Positions 50,605 to 60,780 of a DNA stretch of 64,000 nt are shown in pieces. This DNA comes from Microbispora bryophytorum (GTDB lineage: Bacteria; Actinomycetota; Actinomycetes; Streptosporangiales; Streptosporangiaceae), in the NCBI RefSeq assembly GCF_006874465.1, contig NZ_VIRL01000026.1, forward strand, positions 42,256 through 106,255, read 5' to 3'. Each line of letters begins with the position of its first letter. Within the stretch, counting starts at the first letter, position 1. A program made the translations under genes and the position numbers. The notes under the pieces were generated by a model that saw only the letters and a list, made by a program, of their open reading frames with translations, did not search any database and was not told where the DNA came from.

Positions 50605-52803
50605 ATGTCGACGCCCTCCTCCCCGACCGCATTCTCCGCCGCCGTCGCCGCAGTGCGCGCCGGGCGGCCCCTCGACGAGGCGGTCGACGAGCTGCTGTCG
50701 CAGACGACCCGCGAGGAACGCCTGTGGCTGCTCGACGGGGACCTGCCGTTCTGGCAGGGCATGGCCGACATGATGACCAACGGGTACAACCTCACCCCCT
50801 ACCCGATGGGCCGCGTCGAACGGCTGGGCATCCCCGGCCTGCTGTTCTCCGACGGCCCGCGCGGCGTGGTGATGGGGCAATCGACCGCGTTCCCGGTCTC
50901 CATGGCCCGTGGCGCCACCTGGGACGTCGAGCTCGAGGAGCGCGTCGGCACCGCCATCGGGCTCGAGCTTCGCGCCCAGGGCGCCAACTTCTTCGGCGGC
51001 GTGTGCGTGAACCTGCCCCGCCACCCGTCGTGGGGCCGGGCCCAGGAGACGTACGGCGAGGATCCGATCCTGCTCGGCGAGTTCGGCGCGGCGCTGACCC
51101 GGGGCGTGCAGCGCAACGCCATGGCCGTCGTCAAGCACTACGCGCTCAACAGCATGGAGAACGCCCGGTTCAAGGTCGACGTCACCGCCGACGACGCGGC
51201 CCTGCACGAGGTCTACCTGGCACACTTCCGGCGGATCGTGGAAGAGGGCGTGTCGGGCGTCATGACCGCCTACAACTCGGTCAACGGCGAGTGGGCCGGG
51301 CAGAACGAGCACCTGATGGAAGGCGTGCTCCGCGGCATGTGGGGCTTCGAGGGCGTCACCGTCTCCGACTTCATCTGGGGCCTGCGCGACGCCGCCGCCT
51401 CGCTGCGCGCCGGGCTGGACGTGGAAGAGCCCTTCCGCCAGCAGCGCGCCGAGCACCTGTCCGCCGACCTGGAGGCGGGCAGGGCGAGCTGGGACGACGT
51501 CGACCGGGCGGCCCGCCGCATCCTGCGCACCCAGGTGCGCCACTACGCCGCCCTCACCGAGCCCGAGCCCTCGCTCGACGTGGTGTTCAACCCCGGGCAC
51601 CGCGCGCTGGCGCGCGAGGTCGCCGCCCGCGGCATGGTGCTGCTCAAGAACGAGCCGGTCGGCGACGCGCCCCTGCTCCCCCTGCGCCGGGACGCGCTCA
51701 CCTCCCTGGCGGTCATCGGGCGCCTGGCGGACGTGGCCAACACCGGCGACAACGGCTCCTCCGACGTGCGCGCACCGGAGGTGATCACCGCGCTGCAGGG
51801 TCTGACGGAGGCGCTCCCGGGGGCCCGGATCACCCATGTCGCCGACGACGATCCGGCCGCTGCCGCCGCCGCTGCCGGGCAGGCCGATGTCGCCGTCGTC
51901 GTCGCCGGCTACACCGCCGCGGACGAGGGCGAGTGGATCGGCGGGGACGTGCTGACCGATCCCGGCCTGCTCGCGCTGTTCCCCCCGCCCGGCGACGACC
52001 CCGCCGGACAGTCGTTCGCGGCCTTCCTGGCCGAGCCCGGCGCGGTGGACTCCATCAACGGGGGAAGCGCCGGCGGCGACCGCGCGAGTCTGCGGCTGCG
52101 GCCCGTCGACGCCGACGTCATCCGGGCCGTGGCGGCGGCCAACCCCCGCACCGTCGTGGTGATCGTCACCGCCGGGGCCGTCATCACCGAGGAATGGCGC
52201 GACGCCGTGCCCGCCGTGCTGGTCTCCTGGTACTCCGGCTCGGAGGGGGGCCGGGCCCTGGCCGACGTGCTGCTCGGCGACGTCGACGCCGCCGGACGGC
52301 TGCCGTACTCGATCCCGGCCGCCGAGGAGCACCTGCCGTCCTTCGACCGCGACGCCACCGCCATCACCTACGACAAGTGGTTCGGCCAGCGGCTGCTGGA
52401 CCGGGACGGCCACGCGCCGGCCTTCCCGCTCGGGTTCGGGCTGTCCTACACGAGCTTCGCCCTCGCCGACCTCACCGTGGACGCTCCCGAGGGTGACTCC
52501 TTCACGGGCGTCGTGACCGTGACCAACACCGGCTCGCGCGCGGGCCGCCACGTCGTGCAGCTCTACGGACGGCCCACGGGCATCGACGCGGCCGCGGACG
52601 ACTTCCCCACCCGGGTCCTGCTCGGCTTCGCCACCGTCGACCTCCCGGCCGGGGCATCGGCCCGGGTCACCGTGCCCGCGTCGGCCCGGCCCCTGCGGAG
52701 GTGGACGCCCACCGGGTTCGTCCCCGCCTCCCCGACAGCAGTGATCGAGGCGGCGTCCTACGCGGGCGACCCCGACGCCGCCGTTTCGACCGTCACGCTG
52801 TGA
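50605..52803 (+). CDS. GH3 beta-glucosidase
   Basis: 732 aa, no signal peptide, so intracellular. GH3 N-terminal TIM barrel: GLLFSDGPRGVVMGQSTAFPVSMA, AVVKHYALNSMENARFKVDV, VMTAYNSVNGEWAGQN, and the nucleophile Asp255 in GVTVSDFIWGLRDAAA. The C-terminal alpha/beta sandwich has VLLKNEP and AVIGRLADVANTGDNGSSDVRAP. A fibronectin-III-like cap (GVVTVTNTGSRAGRHVVQLYGRPTG) completes the molecule. It hydrolyses beta-glucosides, likely cellobiose- or plant-glycoside-derived. Expression is likely induced through the divergent TetR. Complete length for the family. Confidence 0.93.
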   Translation: MSTPSSPTAFSAAVAAVRAGRPLDEAVDELLSQTTREERLWLLDGDLPFWQGMADMMTNGYNLTPYPMGRVERLGIPGLLFSDGPRGVVMGQSTAFPVSMARGATWDVELEERVGTAIGLELRAQGANFFGGVCVNLPRHPSWGRAQETYGEDPILLGEFGAALTRGVQRNAMAVVKHYALNSMENARFKVDVTADDAALHEVYLAHFRRIVEEGVSGVMTAYNSVNGEWAGQNEHLMEGVLRGMWGFEGVTVSDFIWGLRDAAASLRAGLDVEEPFRQQRAEHLSADLEAGRASWDDVDRAARRILRTQVRHYAALTEPEPSLDVVFNPGHRALAREVAARGMVLLKNEPVGDAPLLPLRRDALTSLAVIGRLADVANTGDNGSSDVRAPEVITALQGLTEALPGARITHVADDDPAAAAAAAGQADVAVVVAGYTAADEGEWIGGDVLTDPGLLALFPPPGDDPAGQSFAAFLAEPGAVDSINGGSAGGDRASLRLRPVDADVIRAVAAANPRTVVVIVTAGAVITEEWRDAVPAVLVSWYSGSEGGRALADVLLGDVDAAGRLPYSIPAAEEHLPSFDRDATAITYDKWFGQRLLDRDGHAPAFPLGFGLSYTSFALADLTVDAPEGDSFTGVVTVTNTGSRAGRHVVQLYGRPTGIDAAADDFPTRVLLGFATVDLPAGASARVTVPASARPLRRWTPTGFVPASPTAVIEAASYAGDPDAAVSTVTL

Positions 52804-52848
52804 TGGCGGCGGGAGGTCGCCGCAGTCGATCACGTCGCGGGCGCGCCG

Positions 52849-54543
52849 TCAGCGCCTCTTCAGCAGGAGCTCGGTGTTGCGGTCACCGGGCAGGCCCGCC
52901 AGCCCGCTCCGCATGCCCGGGGAGTTGAACGAGAGCTCCCGGTAGAGCGCGGCCAGGCCGCTCTGGGACAGATCGGTGAAGTCGGTGCGGTGCGGCGCGG
53001 CCGACTCCACCAGCGTGGTGAACAGCGACAGTGTCCCGTCGTGGTTGTCAGCCAGCTCGACGACCCTCGCCAGCTGCGGATAGTCGACGTGGGAGGCGGT
53101 GGAGACCTCCCAGAAGCCGCCCTGCGGGACGATCTTGTTGAGGTGGGAGTGCCCGTTGATCCACGCGGCCACGTTGCGGTGCTTCCTCAGCACCGCGAGC
53201 AGTTCCTGCCCGCCGTGGCGCCTGTCGTGCGGGCGGGCCGGATTGGGGGCGAGGTTGGTCATGGCCCAGCTCGGGTGGTGACTGAAGATCAGGGCGATGT
53301 CGCCGGCGTGGGCCTTCAGGGTCCGCTCCAGCCAGGTCAGCTGCCGGGTGCCGACCGATCCGCGGTAGTCGCCGCCGCGGTCGGTGGTGTCCAGGCTGAT
53401 GCCGACGACCCCGTCGGCGATCCGGAAGGAGTAGTCCAGCCGGCCGCTGTCGAGATTGTCGCGGGTGTAGCCGTGGCCGACGGGTCCCGGGCCGGTGTAC
53501 GCCGGGTCGAGGTGGGCGGCGATGTAGGCGTGCGGGCTCAAGGGGGCGCGGCGCTCGTCGGCGGTGACCGTGCGGGCCCTGCCCCGGTAGCGCTTCCACA
53601 GGGCGCGGAAGCGGGCGCCCGTGGGGTCGCCCCGGCGCAGTGCCCGGTAGACGGCGCCGGCCTCGGAGGCGGGCAGATCGAAGAGCTTGCGCGAGCCGGT
53701 GGCCAGGTCGGCGAAGAAGCCGCCGGCTCCGGAGTAGGCGCCGCCGAAGAGCTGGTCGTGATTGCCGACGGTGGAATACCACGGCACGGCCAGGCCGGGG
53801 CTGCTCACCTCGCGGATGGCCGCCTCCAGGAAGCCGTCCAGGTGGGGGAAGCCCGCCCGCTTGTCGATGTCGCGCGTGCCGGAATCGGGCTGCCAGTAGA
53901 GGCCCAGGCCGGAGTTCTGCACGCCCTCGTACCCGCCGGGGTCGCCGGTGTTGGTGGTGAAGCGGCCGCCGGTCATGGCGGTGAGGAACCACTCCAGCTC
54001 GATCCGGGAGTTGTTGTCGGTGTTGTCACCGGTGGTCATGACGAACCCGATCGGCGCCCGGGTGGCCGGTCCGTGGTGCAGGGTGTTGACCTGTTCGATC
54101 AATGAGACGGCGCCGACCGCGGTCAACGCCTCCTGCGGGCGCCAGGAGCCCATGTCGCCGGCGCGCAGGAACTCATAGCGCTGCGGGTTCTGCACGTCGG
54201 TGATGTGCAGATCGGTGAACTGGACGAAGCAGGCCAGCGGCGTGCGGCGTTCGGCCCTGTCCTTCTTGGCGTCGGCCAGTTCGGTGCGGGTCACCCGCCG
54301 CCAGCCGGGGCCGTCGGACAGCCTGCGGTATCCGCCGGCCCCGCGCGGTCCGGCGACGGTGTGGACCGTCGTCATGGGCGTCGTGGTCGTCGTGGTCGTC
54401 GTGGTCGTCGTGGTTCTCGTGGTCGACGGGGTCACGGCCGCGTCGGCGGCCGGGGTGGAGGAAAGCGCGATCTCCAGCGCGACGCCCGAGGCGGTCATCC
54501 CGGAGGCGAGCAGGAAGGCGCGGCGGTTGAGGGCGGGACCCAT
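52849..54543 (-). CDS. Tat-exported metallophosphoesterase (TIGR03767-like)
   Basis: 564 aa, ATG 54543 with GGAG 6 nt upstream. The twin-arginine signal (NRRAFLLASGM) is followed by a low-complexity Thr tract from a 9-bp DNA repeat (about 54375-54425). Metal-binding motifs: FTDLHITD, TTGDNTDNN, VGNHDQLFGGAYSG, FSHHPSWAM and NGHSHLN. The long spacing between blocks and the GTRQLTWLERTL segment match the actinobacterial TIGR03767-type secreted metallophosphoesterases. The substrate is unknown. It ends 46 bp from the convergent GH3 stop. Confidence 0.88.
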   Translation of the reverse strand: MGPALNRRAFLLASGMTASGVALEIALSSTPAADAAVTPSTTRTTTTTTTTTTTTPMTTVHTVAGPRGAGGYRRLSDGPGWRRVTRTELADAKKDRAERRTPLACFVQFTDLHITDVQNPQRYEFLRAGDMGSWRPQEALTAVGAVSLIEQVNTLHHGPATRAPIGFVMTTGDNTDNNSRIELEWFLTAMTGGRFTTNTGDPGGYEGVQNSGLGLYWQPDSGTRDIDKRAGFPHLDGFLEAAIREVSSPGLAVPWYSTVGNHDQLFGGAYSGAGGFFADLATGSRKLFDLPASEAGAVYRALRRGDPTGARFRALWKRYRGRARTVTADERRAPLSPHAYIAAHLDPAYTGPGPVGHGYTRDNLDSGRLDYSFRIADGVVGISLDTTDRGGDYRGSVGTRQLTWLERTLKAHAGDIALIFSHHPSWAMTNLAPNPARPHDRRHGGQELLAVLRKHRNVAAWINGHSHLNKIVPQGGFWEVSTASHVDYPQLARVVELADNHDGTLSLFTTLVESAAPHRTDFTDLSQSGLAALYRELSFNSPGMRSGLAGLPGDRNTELLLKRR

Positions 54544-54885
54544 GATGCTCCCAGTGGTGGCGTCGAGGCGAACGTCCACTGGGAATGGTTGACAGCGGGA
54601 ATGACTCCCGGCCTAACACGGCTGAAACGCCGGCCAGCCATCTGTGGCCGAGAAATAGCCGTAGGCGATACGGACACCCGGGGGCAGCGGGCCGGACGCC
54701 TGCCGCTTTCCCGCCGTTCGGAAGAGCACTGTCCCGAGCTCGTGAGGCCGCCTGTCGGGGTAACCGGGCGGGCTGCGGCGGGCGGCGTCGGGCGGGGCGG
54801 TGACGACGGCGCGGACCAGCCGGCTCGGGCGGCCGAAAACAGGTTGCGGGACAGGACGAAACGCGGAACGCTCCCCGGCGTGAAG
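54544..54885. other. Divergent spacer between metallophosphoesterase and APH-type kinase
   Basis: About 340 bp without a recognisable gene. Frames through it are GC-skew artefacts. It must hold two divergent promoters; I could not assign -35/-10 elements. Confidence 0.4.
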
Positions 54886-55782
54886 ATGCACGCCGACCAG
54901 CTGACCGTGACACAGGAGACCGTGCGCGTCTTGGTGGGCGAGCAGTTCCCGCAGTGGCGGGGCCTGCCCGTCACCGGCATCGCCGCCTGTGGGACGACCA
55001 ACGCCATCTTCCGCATCGGCGACCACTTCTCGGCCCGGTTTCCCCTGCAGCCCGAGCCGGTCGACGCGACGCGCCGCCGGCTGGAGTCCGAAGCGGAGGC
55101 GGCCCGCGAACTGGCGGGCGGCACTCGCTTTCCCACACCCGAGCCGGTCGGGCTCGGCGAGCCCGGCGCGGGATATCCGCTTCCGTGGTCGGTGCAGACA
55201 TGGCTGCCCGGCGCCGTGGCGATCGACGAGGACCCCGGCGAGTCGGTCGCGTTCGCCCACGGTCTCGCCGATCTCATCGCCGACCTGCGCGCGGTCGGCA
55301 CGCGCGGCCGTACGTTCTCCGGCAGTGGGCGGGGAGGCGACCTCCGGTCGCACGACGCGTGGATGGAGACCTGCTTCGAGCGCAGTGAAGGACTGCTGGA
55401 CGTTCCCCGGCTGCGCCGGATGTGGGCGGGGTTCCGTAGCCTGCCGCGTGAAGCGGCCGACGTGATGACCCACGGTGATCTCATCCCCGGCAACGTGCTC
55501 GTGTCCGACGGCCGGCTCGCCGGGATTCTCGACGCCGGCGGCTTCGGGCCGGCCGATCCCGCCCTCGATCTCGTGAGCGCCTGGCACCTGCTGGAGGCGG
55601 AACCGCGCCGGATGCTCCGTCTCGGCCTGAAGTGCGACGATCTGGAGTGGGAGCGGGGGAAGGCGTGGGCCTTCGCGCAGGCGATGGGGCTCGTCTGGTA
55701 CTACCTGGAGACCAACCCGGTCATGGCCCGGATGGGCCGGCGCACCCTGGAACGCCTCCTGGCGGACGCCGGGCCCGTCTGA
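54886..55782 (+). CDS. Aminoglycoside phosphotransferase-family kinase
   Basis: 298 aa from ATG 54886; GTG 54880 adds MK. Protein-kinase-like fold: GIAACGTTNAIFRIGDHFSARFPLQ (ATP lobe), VMTHGDLIPGNVLVSDGRLAGILDAGGFGPADPALDLVSAW with the catalytic HGD (HGDLIPGNVL), and the metal-binding Asp in ILDAGGFG. This is a member of the broad APH/choline kinase/macrolide phosphotransferase group. The substrate is not predictable, so resistance should not be assumed. Cytoplasmic and monocistronic. Confidence 0.88.
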   Translation: MHADQLTVTQETVRVLVGEQFPQWRGLPVTGIAACGTTNAIFRIGDHFSARFPLQPEPVDATRRRLESEAEAARELAGGTRFPTPEPVGLGEPGAGYPLPWSVQTWLPGAVAIDEDPGESVAFAHGLADLIADLRAVGTRGRTFSGSGRGGDLRSHDAWMETCFERSEGLLDVPRLRRMWAGFRSLPREAADVMTHGDLIPGNVLVSDGRLAGILDAGGFGPADPALDLVSAWHLLEAEPRRMLRLGLKCDDLEWERGKAWAFAQAMGLVWYYLETNPVMARMGRRTLERLLADAGPV

Positions 55783-55825
55783 ACCTGCGGGCCCGGCCCC
55801 GAAGCTCCGCCGACCGGCGTGCGGC

Positions 55826-56929
55826 TCAGCTCACGGTGAGCCTGCGGACCGGCGACTTGCACGAACGGCGCTGCGACGGCGCCTGCGAGTCGAAGCGGAC
55901 CTGCCATTCGCCGGTCGACGGCACCTTCTTCCGCAGGGTGAACCTGCCGTCCGAACCCGTCGTCGCCGTCCCCCTCACCGCGTCGGCGCCCGTCCCGGAC
56001 GGGTCGAACCAGAGACGGACGCGCTGCTGGGGTAGCGGGTCCCACCGGGCGGGCTGCCCGGCGGGCTGCACCCGGACGAACAGCGTGCCCGCGTGGGTCG
56101 CCTTCCTGTTCCGCCGGCCGCTCTTGGGGTTCGCCGAATAGGTGATCTTGGTTTGCGCCCCGGCGGAGCTCACGGCCGAATGAACCTCGGCGCTCCTCGC
56201 GGCGGTGACGCGTCCGGCGTCCCTGACCGCCCTGGCCTCCCTGGCCTCCCTGGCCTCCCTGGCGTCTCCGCGGAACTCCGCCGACCAGAAGCCGGACTCC
56301 GTCGCCGTGACCGTCGCGTCGAACCGGCCCGACCTGTCGGTGACCACGCGCGCCACCTCCCTGCGGGCGAGCATGTCGTCGGGCCGGAACAGCAGGGCGA
56401 CCGTCCGGCCGGGAAGCCCGCCCCAGTCCTCCTTCCCGGTCACCACCTCAAGGAGGCCGGAGACGGTCAGGGGGCTCCCCTCGTCGACCGGGTCGGGGGA
56501 CAGCTCGAAGCCGTCGATCCTCGACCGCCGCAGCCCCTCCTCGGCGCTGACCTCGAACTCCCGCTCCTCGGTGCCGCCGCCGGCGCCGACCACGACGCGC
56601 CAGGTCCCCGCCGCCGCGTCCCGGCCGAACGCGTGCCGGGACCGCCACCGCTCCTCGAAGGTCGTGCGCTCCTCTCTCTCGAAGCGCAGTTCGGCGCGGG
56701 ACTCGTCCGGAGCCACCAGGTCGCCCGTCACCTCGGCGGACGGCCCGCTGGTGACCACCTCGAAGGTCGCCACGACCTGGTCCTCGCCGCCGATCGGGAC
56801 GGGGTCGGGATCGACCTCGACCGACTCGATCTCCACCGATACGGTCTCCACCGGCTTGATCTTCGTGGGGGCGCCGTCGCCTCTGGGCCGTCGCAGGAGC
56901 CGCGCGAGCAGGTGGTGGATGATCGTCAT
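55826..56929 (-). CDS. Ig-like-domain protein linked to the kinase gene
   Basis: 367 aa from ATG 56929, starting MTIIHHLLARLLRRP. It is built of three or four beta-sandwich-like stretches: VEVDPDPVPIGGEDQVVATFEVVTSG, FELSPDPVDEGSPLTVSGLLEVVTG, ESGFWSAEFRGD and GSDGRFTLRKKVPSTGEWQVRF. A short 9-bp repeat (EAR x3, about 56225-56262) lies between them. There is no signal peptide, so localisation is uncertain. It follows the Ser/Thr kinase gene by 5 bp and is co-transcribed with it. Function unknown; possibly a substrate or partner of the kinase. Confidence 0.7.
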   Translation of the reverse strand: MTIIHHLLARLLRRPRGDGAPTKIKPVETVSVEIESVEVDPDPVPIGGEDQVVATFEVVTSGPSAEVTGDLVAPDESRAELRFEREERTTFEERWRSRHAFGRDAAAGTWRVVVGAGGGTEEREFEVSAEEGLRRSRIDGFELSPDPVDEGSPLTVSGLLEVVTGKEDWGGLPGRTVALLFRPDDMLARREVARVVTDRSGRFDATVTATESGFWSAEFRGDAREAREAREARAVRDAGRVTAARSAEVHSAVSSAGAQTKITYSANPKSGRRNRKATHAGTLFVRVQPAGQPARWDPLPQQRVRLWFDPSGTGADAVRGTATTGSDGRFTLRKKVPSTGEWQVRFDSQAPSQRRSCKSPVRRLTVS

Positions 56930-58360
56930 GTCGCTCAGCACACCTTCCGGTAGGGCGCCTCGGGCACGAGGCGCCGCCAATCGTCATCTCCCAGCCCGCC
57001 GCCCGCCCGCGCGCACACCTCGGCCGCGGCCCGTTGCGGGTCCATCGTGTAGCGCCGCAAGGTTCCGTCCTTTCCGGCGCTGTAGAGGTAGCGCCCGTCC
57101 GCTCCGAAGGCGAGCGCGAGCACCGGGCCGGCGTGGACGGCGTACGGCAGGCCCAGCGGCGACCGGGCGGCGGCGTCCCACAGCCGGACCTCCCCGCTCG
57201 TGCCTCCGGTGGCGATCAGCCGCCCGTCCGGCGAGTAGGCGAGGGCCACCACGTCGTCGAACCGCCCCTTCTCCGGCGCGAGCGTCCCCGCCCGTCGCAG
57301 CGTGCGGGCGTCCCACAGAGCCACGCCCGCCTCGTGGAAGCCGGTGGCGATGACCGAGCCGTCGGGGCTGAAGGCGATCGATCGCACGCCGTCGAGCACC
57401 GGCCCGAAGGGACGGCCGGTGGACGTGCCGGCGACCAGGTCGACCAGGGTGGCGTCCCGCCCGCCGACCACGAGGACCCGGCCGTCCGGGCTGACCGCCA
57501 TGACGTCCCATCCGGTCCTGCGCGGGACGGGAACCTCCAGGCCGCTGGACAGGTCCCACACCCGGACGGGCTCGTAGTCGCCGGCGACGGGCGCCGCGGC
57601 GAGCACGTGGCCTCCGGCGGCCAGCCCGCCCACGGAGGCGGCCCGCGCGATAGGGATCCGGCGAAGCGGGCGGCCGTCCGGCACGCTCCACAGGCTCAGG
57701 CTCACGGTCGCGGTATCGCCGGAGCCTCGCGCCTCGTCCGGCCGGGAGACGGAGGCGTGCGAGACGGAGGCGTAGGGGACGGAGGCGAGTGTGCGGCCGT
57801 CGGAGGCGAAGGCGAGCGCCCCGGCCGGTGTGCCGCCGAGGGACGGCCCCAGGCGGGCGCCCGAGACCGGGTCCGACAACACCGGCCCTGCTCCGGCCGG
57901 TGAGACGGCGAGCGTCCGCGCGCCCGGGGCGAAGGCCGCGGCGACCGCCGACGGGGACACCGCCGTCGAGCGGGCGCCCGCCGCCGCGTCCACCGTGGCG
58001 ACCCGGCCGCCGCTCAGCAGGTAGCGCAGCACCGGCCCGCCCGCCTCACCCGTCGCGACCCTGATGTCCGGCATGCCGGTGGTGTCCTCCGGTGTGGAGT
58101 AGGCCAGCAGGCCGCCTCCGTCCGCGCTCCACAGGCCGACGCCGGTGCGGTCGAAGGTCAGGACGAGGCGACCGCCGTCGCCGTACGCGAGCCACTCGGC
58201 GGAGGCGCCCTCCAGGACGGCGCCGCGGCGGCGGCCGGTGGACAGGTCCCAGAAGGCGACGTTCCCGCCGCGGCCGACCGCGAGGGTGCGGCCGTCGGGG
58301 CTGAAGGCGACGGCGTCCCCCCGGCCGCCCGCGGGAGCCGGGAGTCTCCGTGCCCCGCCA

Positions 58361-58465
58361 GAGTGCTCCGAGCCAGAGTGCTCCAAGTCGGAACCCCCCG
58401 AGCCGGAACGCACCGAGCCGGAACGCACCGAGCCGGAACGTCCCGAGCCGGAGCGCCCCGCCGCC
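58361..58465 (-). repeat. 15-bp tandem repeat in the WD40 region
   Basis: Seven 15-bp units such as GAACGCACCGAGCCG, encoding SGSVR/SGSGR/SEHSG pentapeptides in a loop between propeller blades. It is in-frame. Confidence 0.88.
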
Positions 58466-60407
58466 GGCTCGTACAGCCGGAACCGGCCGTCGTCCAGCAG
58501 CACGGCGGCGCGCCGCGCGGAGACCGCGACCCCCTCCGCACGCTCGTCGCGCACGTCGAGGAGTTCGACACCGCGAAGGGCCTCCCAGACCTGGCCTCGA
58601 TGGCCGGGGGCGAGCACGGCGAGGCGCCGCCCATCCGGGCCGAACGTCATCTCCAGCGCGCCGTTCCCGAACGCCGGTCCGAGCGGACGGCCGGTGGACA
58701 GGTCCCACACACGCAGACGGCCGCCGCCGGAAACCGCGAGGCGGCGGCCGTCTGGGCTGAGCGCGACGGCGTCGGGGGCCACCGCGACGCCCTGGGCGCC
58801 CCCCGCCACACGGTGGGCGGCCACGTCCCACAGGACCGCCCGGCCGGCGTCGGCGACGGCGAGCAGCCGGCCGTCCCCGCTCAGGTCGAACCGGGCATCG
58901 GCGGTGACGGGCGGCGGCGGGTCGATCCGCCGCAGCGGCTGGGCGAGCGAGCTGTAGAGGGCCGCCCGCGCCTCGGGCACCCCGGCCAGCCGCCAGGCGG
59001 CCACGCTCAGCGCCATCGCCCGGGTGGGATCGGACGAGCGGGAGGTCTCGGCCAGGGCGGCGAGCCGCCGGGCCACGGCCACGTCCCGCTGCCGCTCGGC
59101 GGACGACTTCTGGTCGAGGGCCAGCCCGGCCGAGGCCGCGGCGACGGCCACGAGCACGGCGAGCGCGGCGGTGAGGCGGCGGCGCCGCCGGGCGCGGTCC
59201 CGGGCGAGGGCCCGGGACGCGTCGAGGAACGCCTTCTCCAGCGTGTTCAGCGTGACGTGATGGCGCGCGGTGGCCGCCCAGCCGACCGCCGTCTCCAGCG
59301 CCGTCCCCTGGTAGAGGTCGCCGGGACGCCGCCCGTTCAGGTCCCACGTCCGGGCGGCCTCGGTCAGCGGCCGCTGCACCCGCAGGCCCGCCCGATCCGC
59401 GTCGACCCACCCGCGCAGCCGGGGCCAGGCCCGCAGCAGGGCGGCCGCGGCGAGCGCGACCGTCTCGCCCTCCCGGACGACGAGATCGGCGCGGGCGAAA
59501 CCCGACAGCACCCGGCCGGCCGTCTCCCGGTCGACCACGCCGTCGAGGAGCTCGTCCTCGGGCACCGGCCGGGGAGAGTCGTCGTTCCCCTCTCCCGGCG
59601 CGACCATCCGCAGCAGGATCCGCGGCACCAGCGCCTGGTCGGCCGGGACGAGCGCGCCGTACGCCTCTTCGGCCACGGCCGCGAGTGGGGGCGGCGCGAG
59701 GGCCCGGAGCGGCCCCAGGCCCTCGGCCGTACGGGTGCCTTCCGCCAGCAGCGCCTCGCCCCGCGGCGACGGGTGCCCGAGCAGCGTCGAAAGAACGGTG
59801 TCCGCGTCGGGCCTGGCCTCCGGGTTCTTGTCGAGCGCCCGGGCCACCAGGCCGCGCAGCGGCTCCCCCAGCGCGGTCAGGTCGGGGTCGGCCGCCAGGA
59901 TGCGGTGCAGCAGGGCCGCCACCCCGGTCAGCGCCTGCCCCGCCGCCTCCGGACCGCCGCCGGGTACGGGCAGACGGGCGGCCCCCTCGGCGAACGGCTC
60001 CCGGCCGGTGGCGGCGAACAGCGTCACGGCTCCCCAGGCCCAGACGTCGACGGCCGGGCCCACACGTGCTCCGAGCACGCTTTCCGGGGCCATGAAGGCC
60101 GGCGTGCCGGCGACGTGCCCGGTCGTCGTCAGCGACATGTCGGAGGTCCGCGCTATGCCGAAGTCGATGACCCGCGGGCCTTCGGGGCCGATCAGCACGT
60201 TGTCCGGTTTGAGGTCGCGGTGGACCACCGACGCCCCGTGGATGGCGGCCAGCGCCGTCGCGATGCCCGTGGCGAGACGGTGCAGCTCCTCCGGCCCGTA
60301 CGGCCCGTCCCGTGCGACCGCCGCGCGCAGGCTCGGCCCGGCGACGAACTCGCTCACGATGTACGGCTGGGGGCCCTCCAGATCGGCGGCGATGACCCTG
60401 GCCGTGC

Positions 60408-60447
60408 AGAAGGGCGCGACCCGCCGCGCGGCGGGTCGCGCCCTTCT
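60408..60447. repeat. 40-bp perfect palindrome
   Basis: AGAAGGGCGCGACCCGCC, then GCGC, then the mirrored complement; the sequence equals its own reverse complement over 40 bp. It lies exactly at the kinase frameshift. The half nearer the 3' end of the gene encodes the expected ARRVAPFC; the other half is its inverted copy. Confidence 0.9.
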
Positions 60448-60780
60448 TGGCGAACCGCGCCCTCGCCCGCGCGTCGCCCGGCCCGCCCGCCGAGCGGAGG
60501 ACCTTGACGGCCACCCGGCGGCCGGCCTCGTCGTAGGCCTCGTAGACGACGCCCTGCCCGCCCTCGCCCAGGCGGCCGGCGAGCCAGTAGCCGCCGAGCC
60601 TGCGCGGGTCGCCGGGGAGCAGGACGGTCGCCATCCAGACCTCCCGCCGGCCGCGGACCGCATGCCCCGATCGTGCTACGGAGATCCAGCCCCGCCAAGA
60701 CCCACGCGGAGCGTTCGATCAGGCTCGGGGCCCGCGCAGGGCGTGTCTTTCTCGACCGGCGCCGGCATCTCCTCGACGCC

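Larger units (their letters stand above)
56935..60634 (-). pseudogene. Ser/Thr protein kinase with WD40 propeller, frameshifted in the kinase lobe
   Basis: From ATG 60634: GGYWLAGRLGEGGQGVVYEAYDEAGRRVAVKVLR (P-loop and catalytic Lys) to ARARARFAK, then sense is lost. It resumes one frame over with RRVAPFCTARVIAADLEGPQPYIVSEFV. HRDLKPDNVLI, VIDFGIA and TPAFMAPE follow. A TM helix (LTAALAVLVAVAAASAGLAL) and about ten WD40 repeats (for example AVALSPDGRRLAVSGGGRLRVWDLSTGRPLG, SIAFSPDGSVIATGFHEAGVALWDART) complete it. The break coincides with a 40-bp perfect palindrome (60408-60447) that has replaced the expected KEVEAA region. Either a true template-switch mutation or an assembly artefact. If corrected, about 1230 aa, a membrane sensor kinase. 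Confidence 0.85.

Noticed and set aside
54205..54885. Long upstream extension of the APH-type kinase frame
   Set aside because: The extension runs through the antisense of the metallophosphoesterase gene and shows no homology; the kinase begins at 54880-54886.
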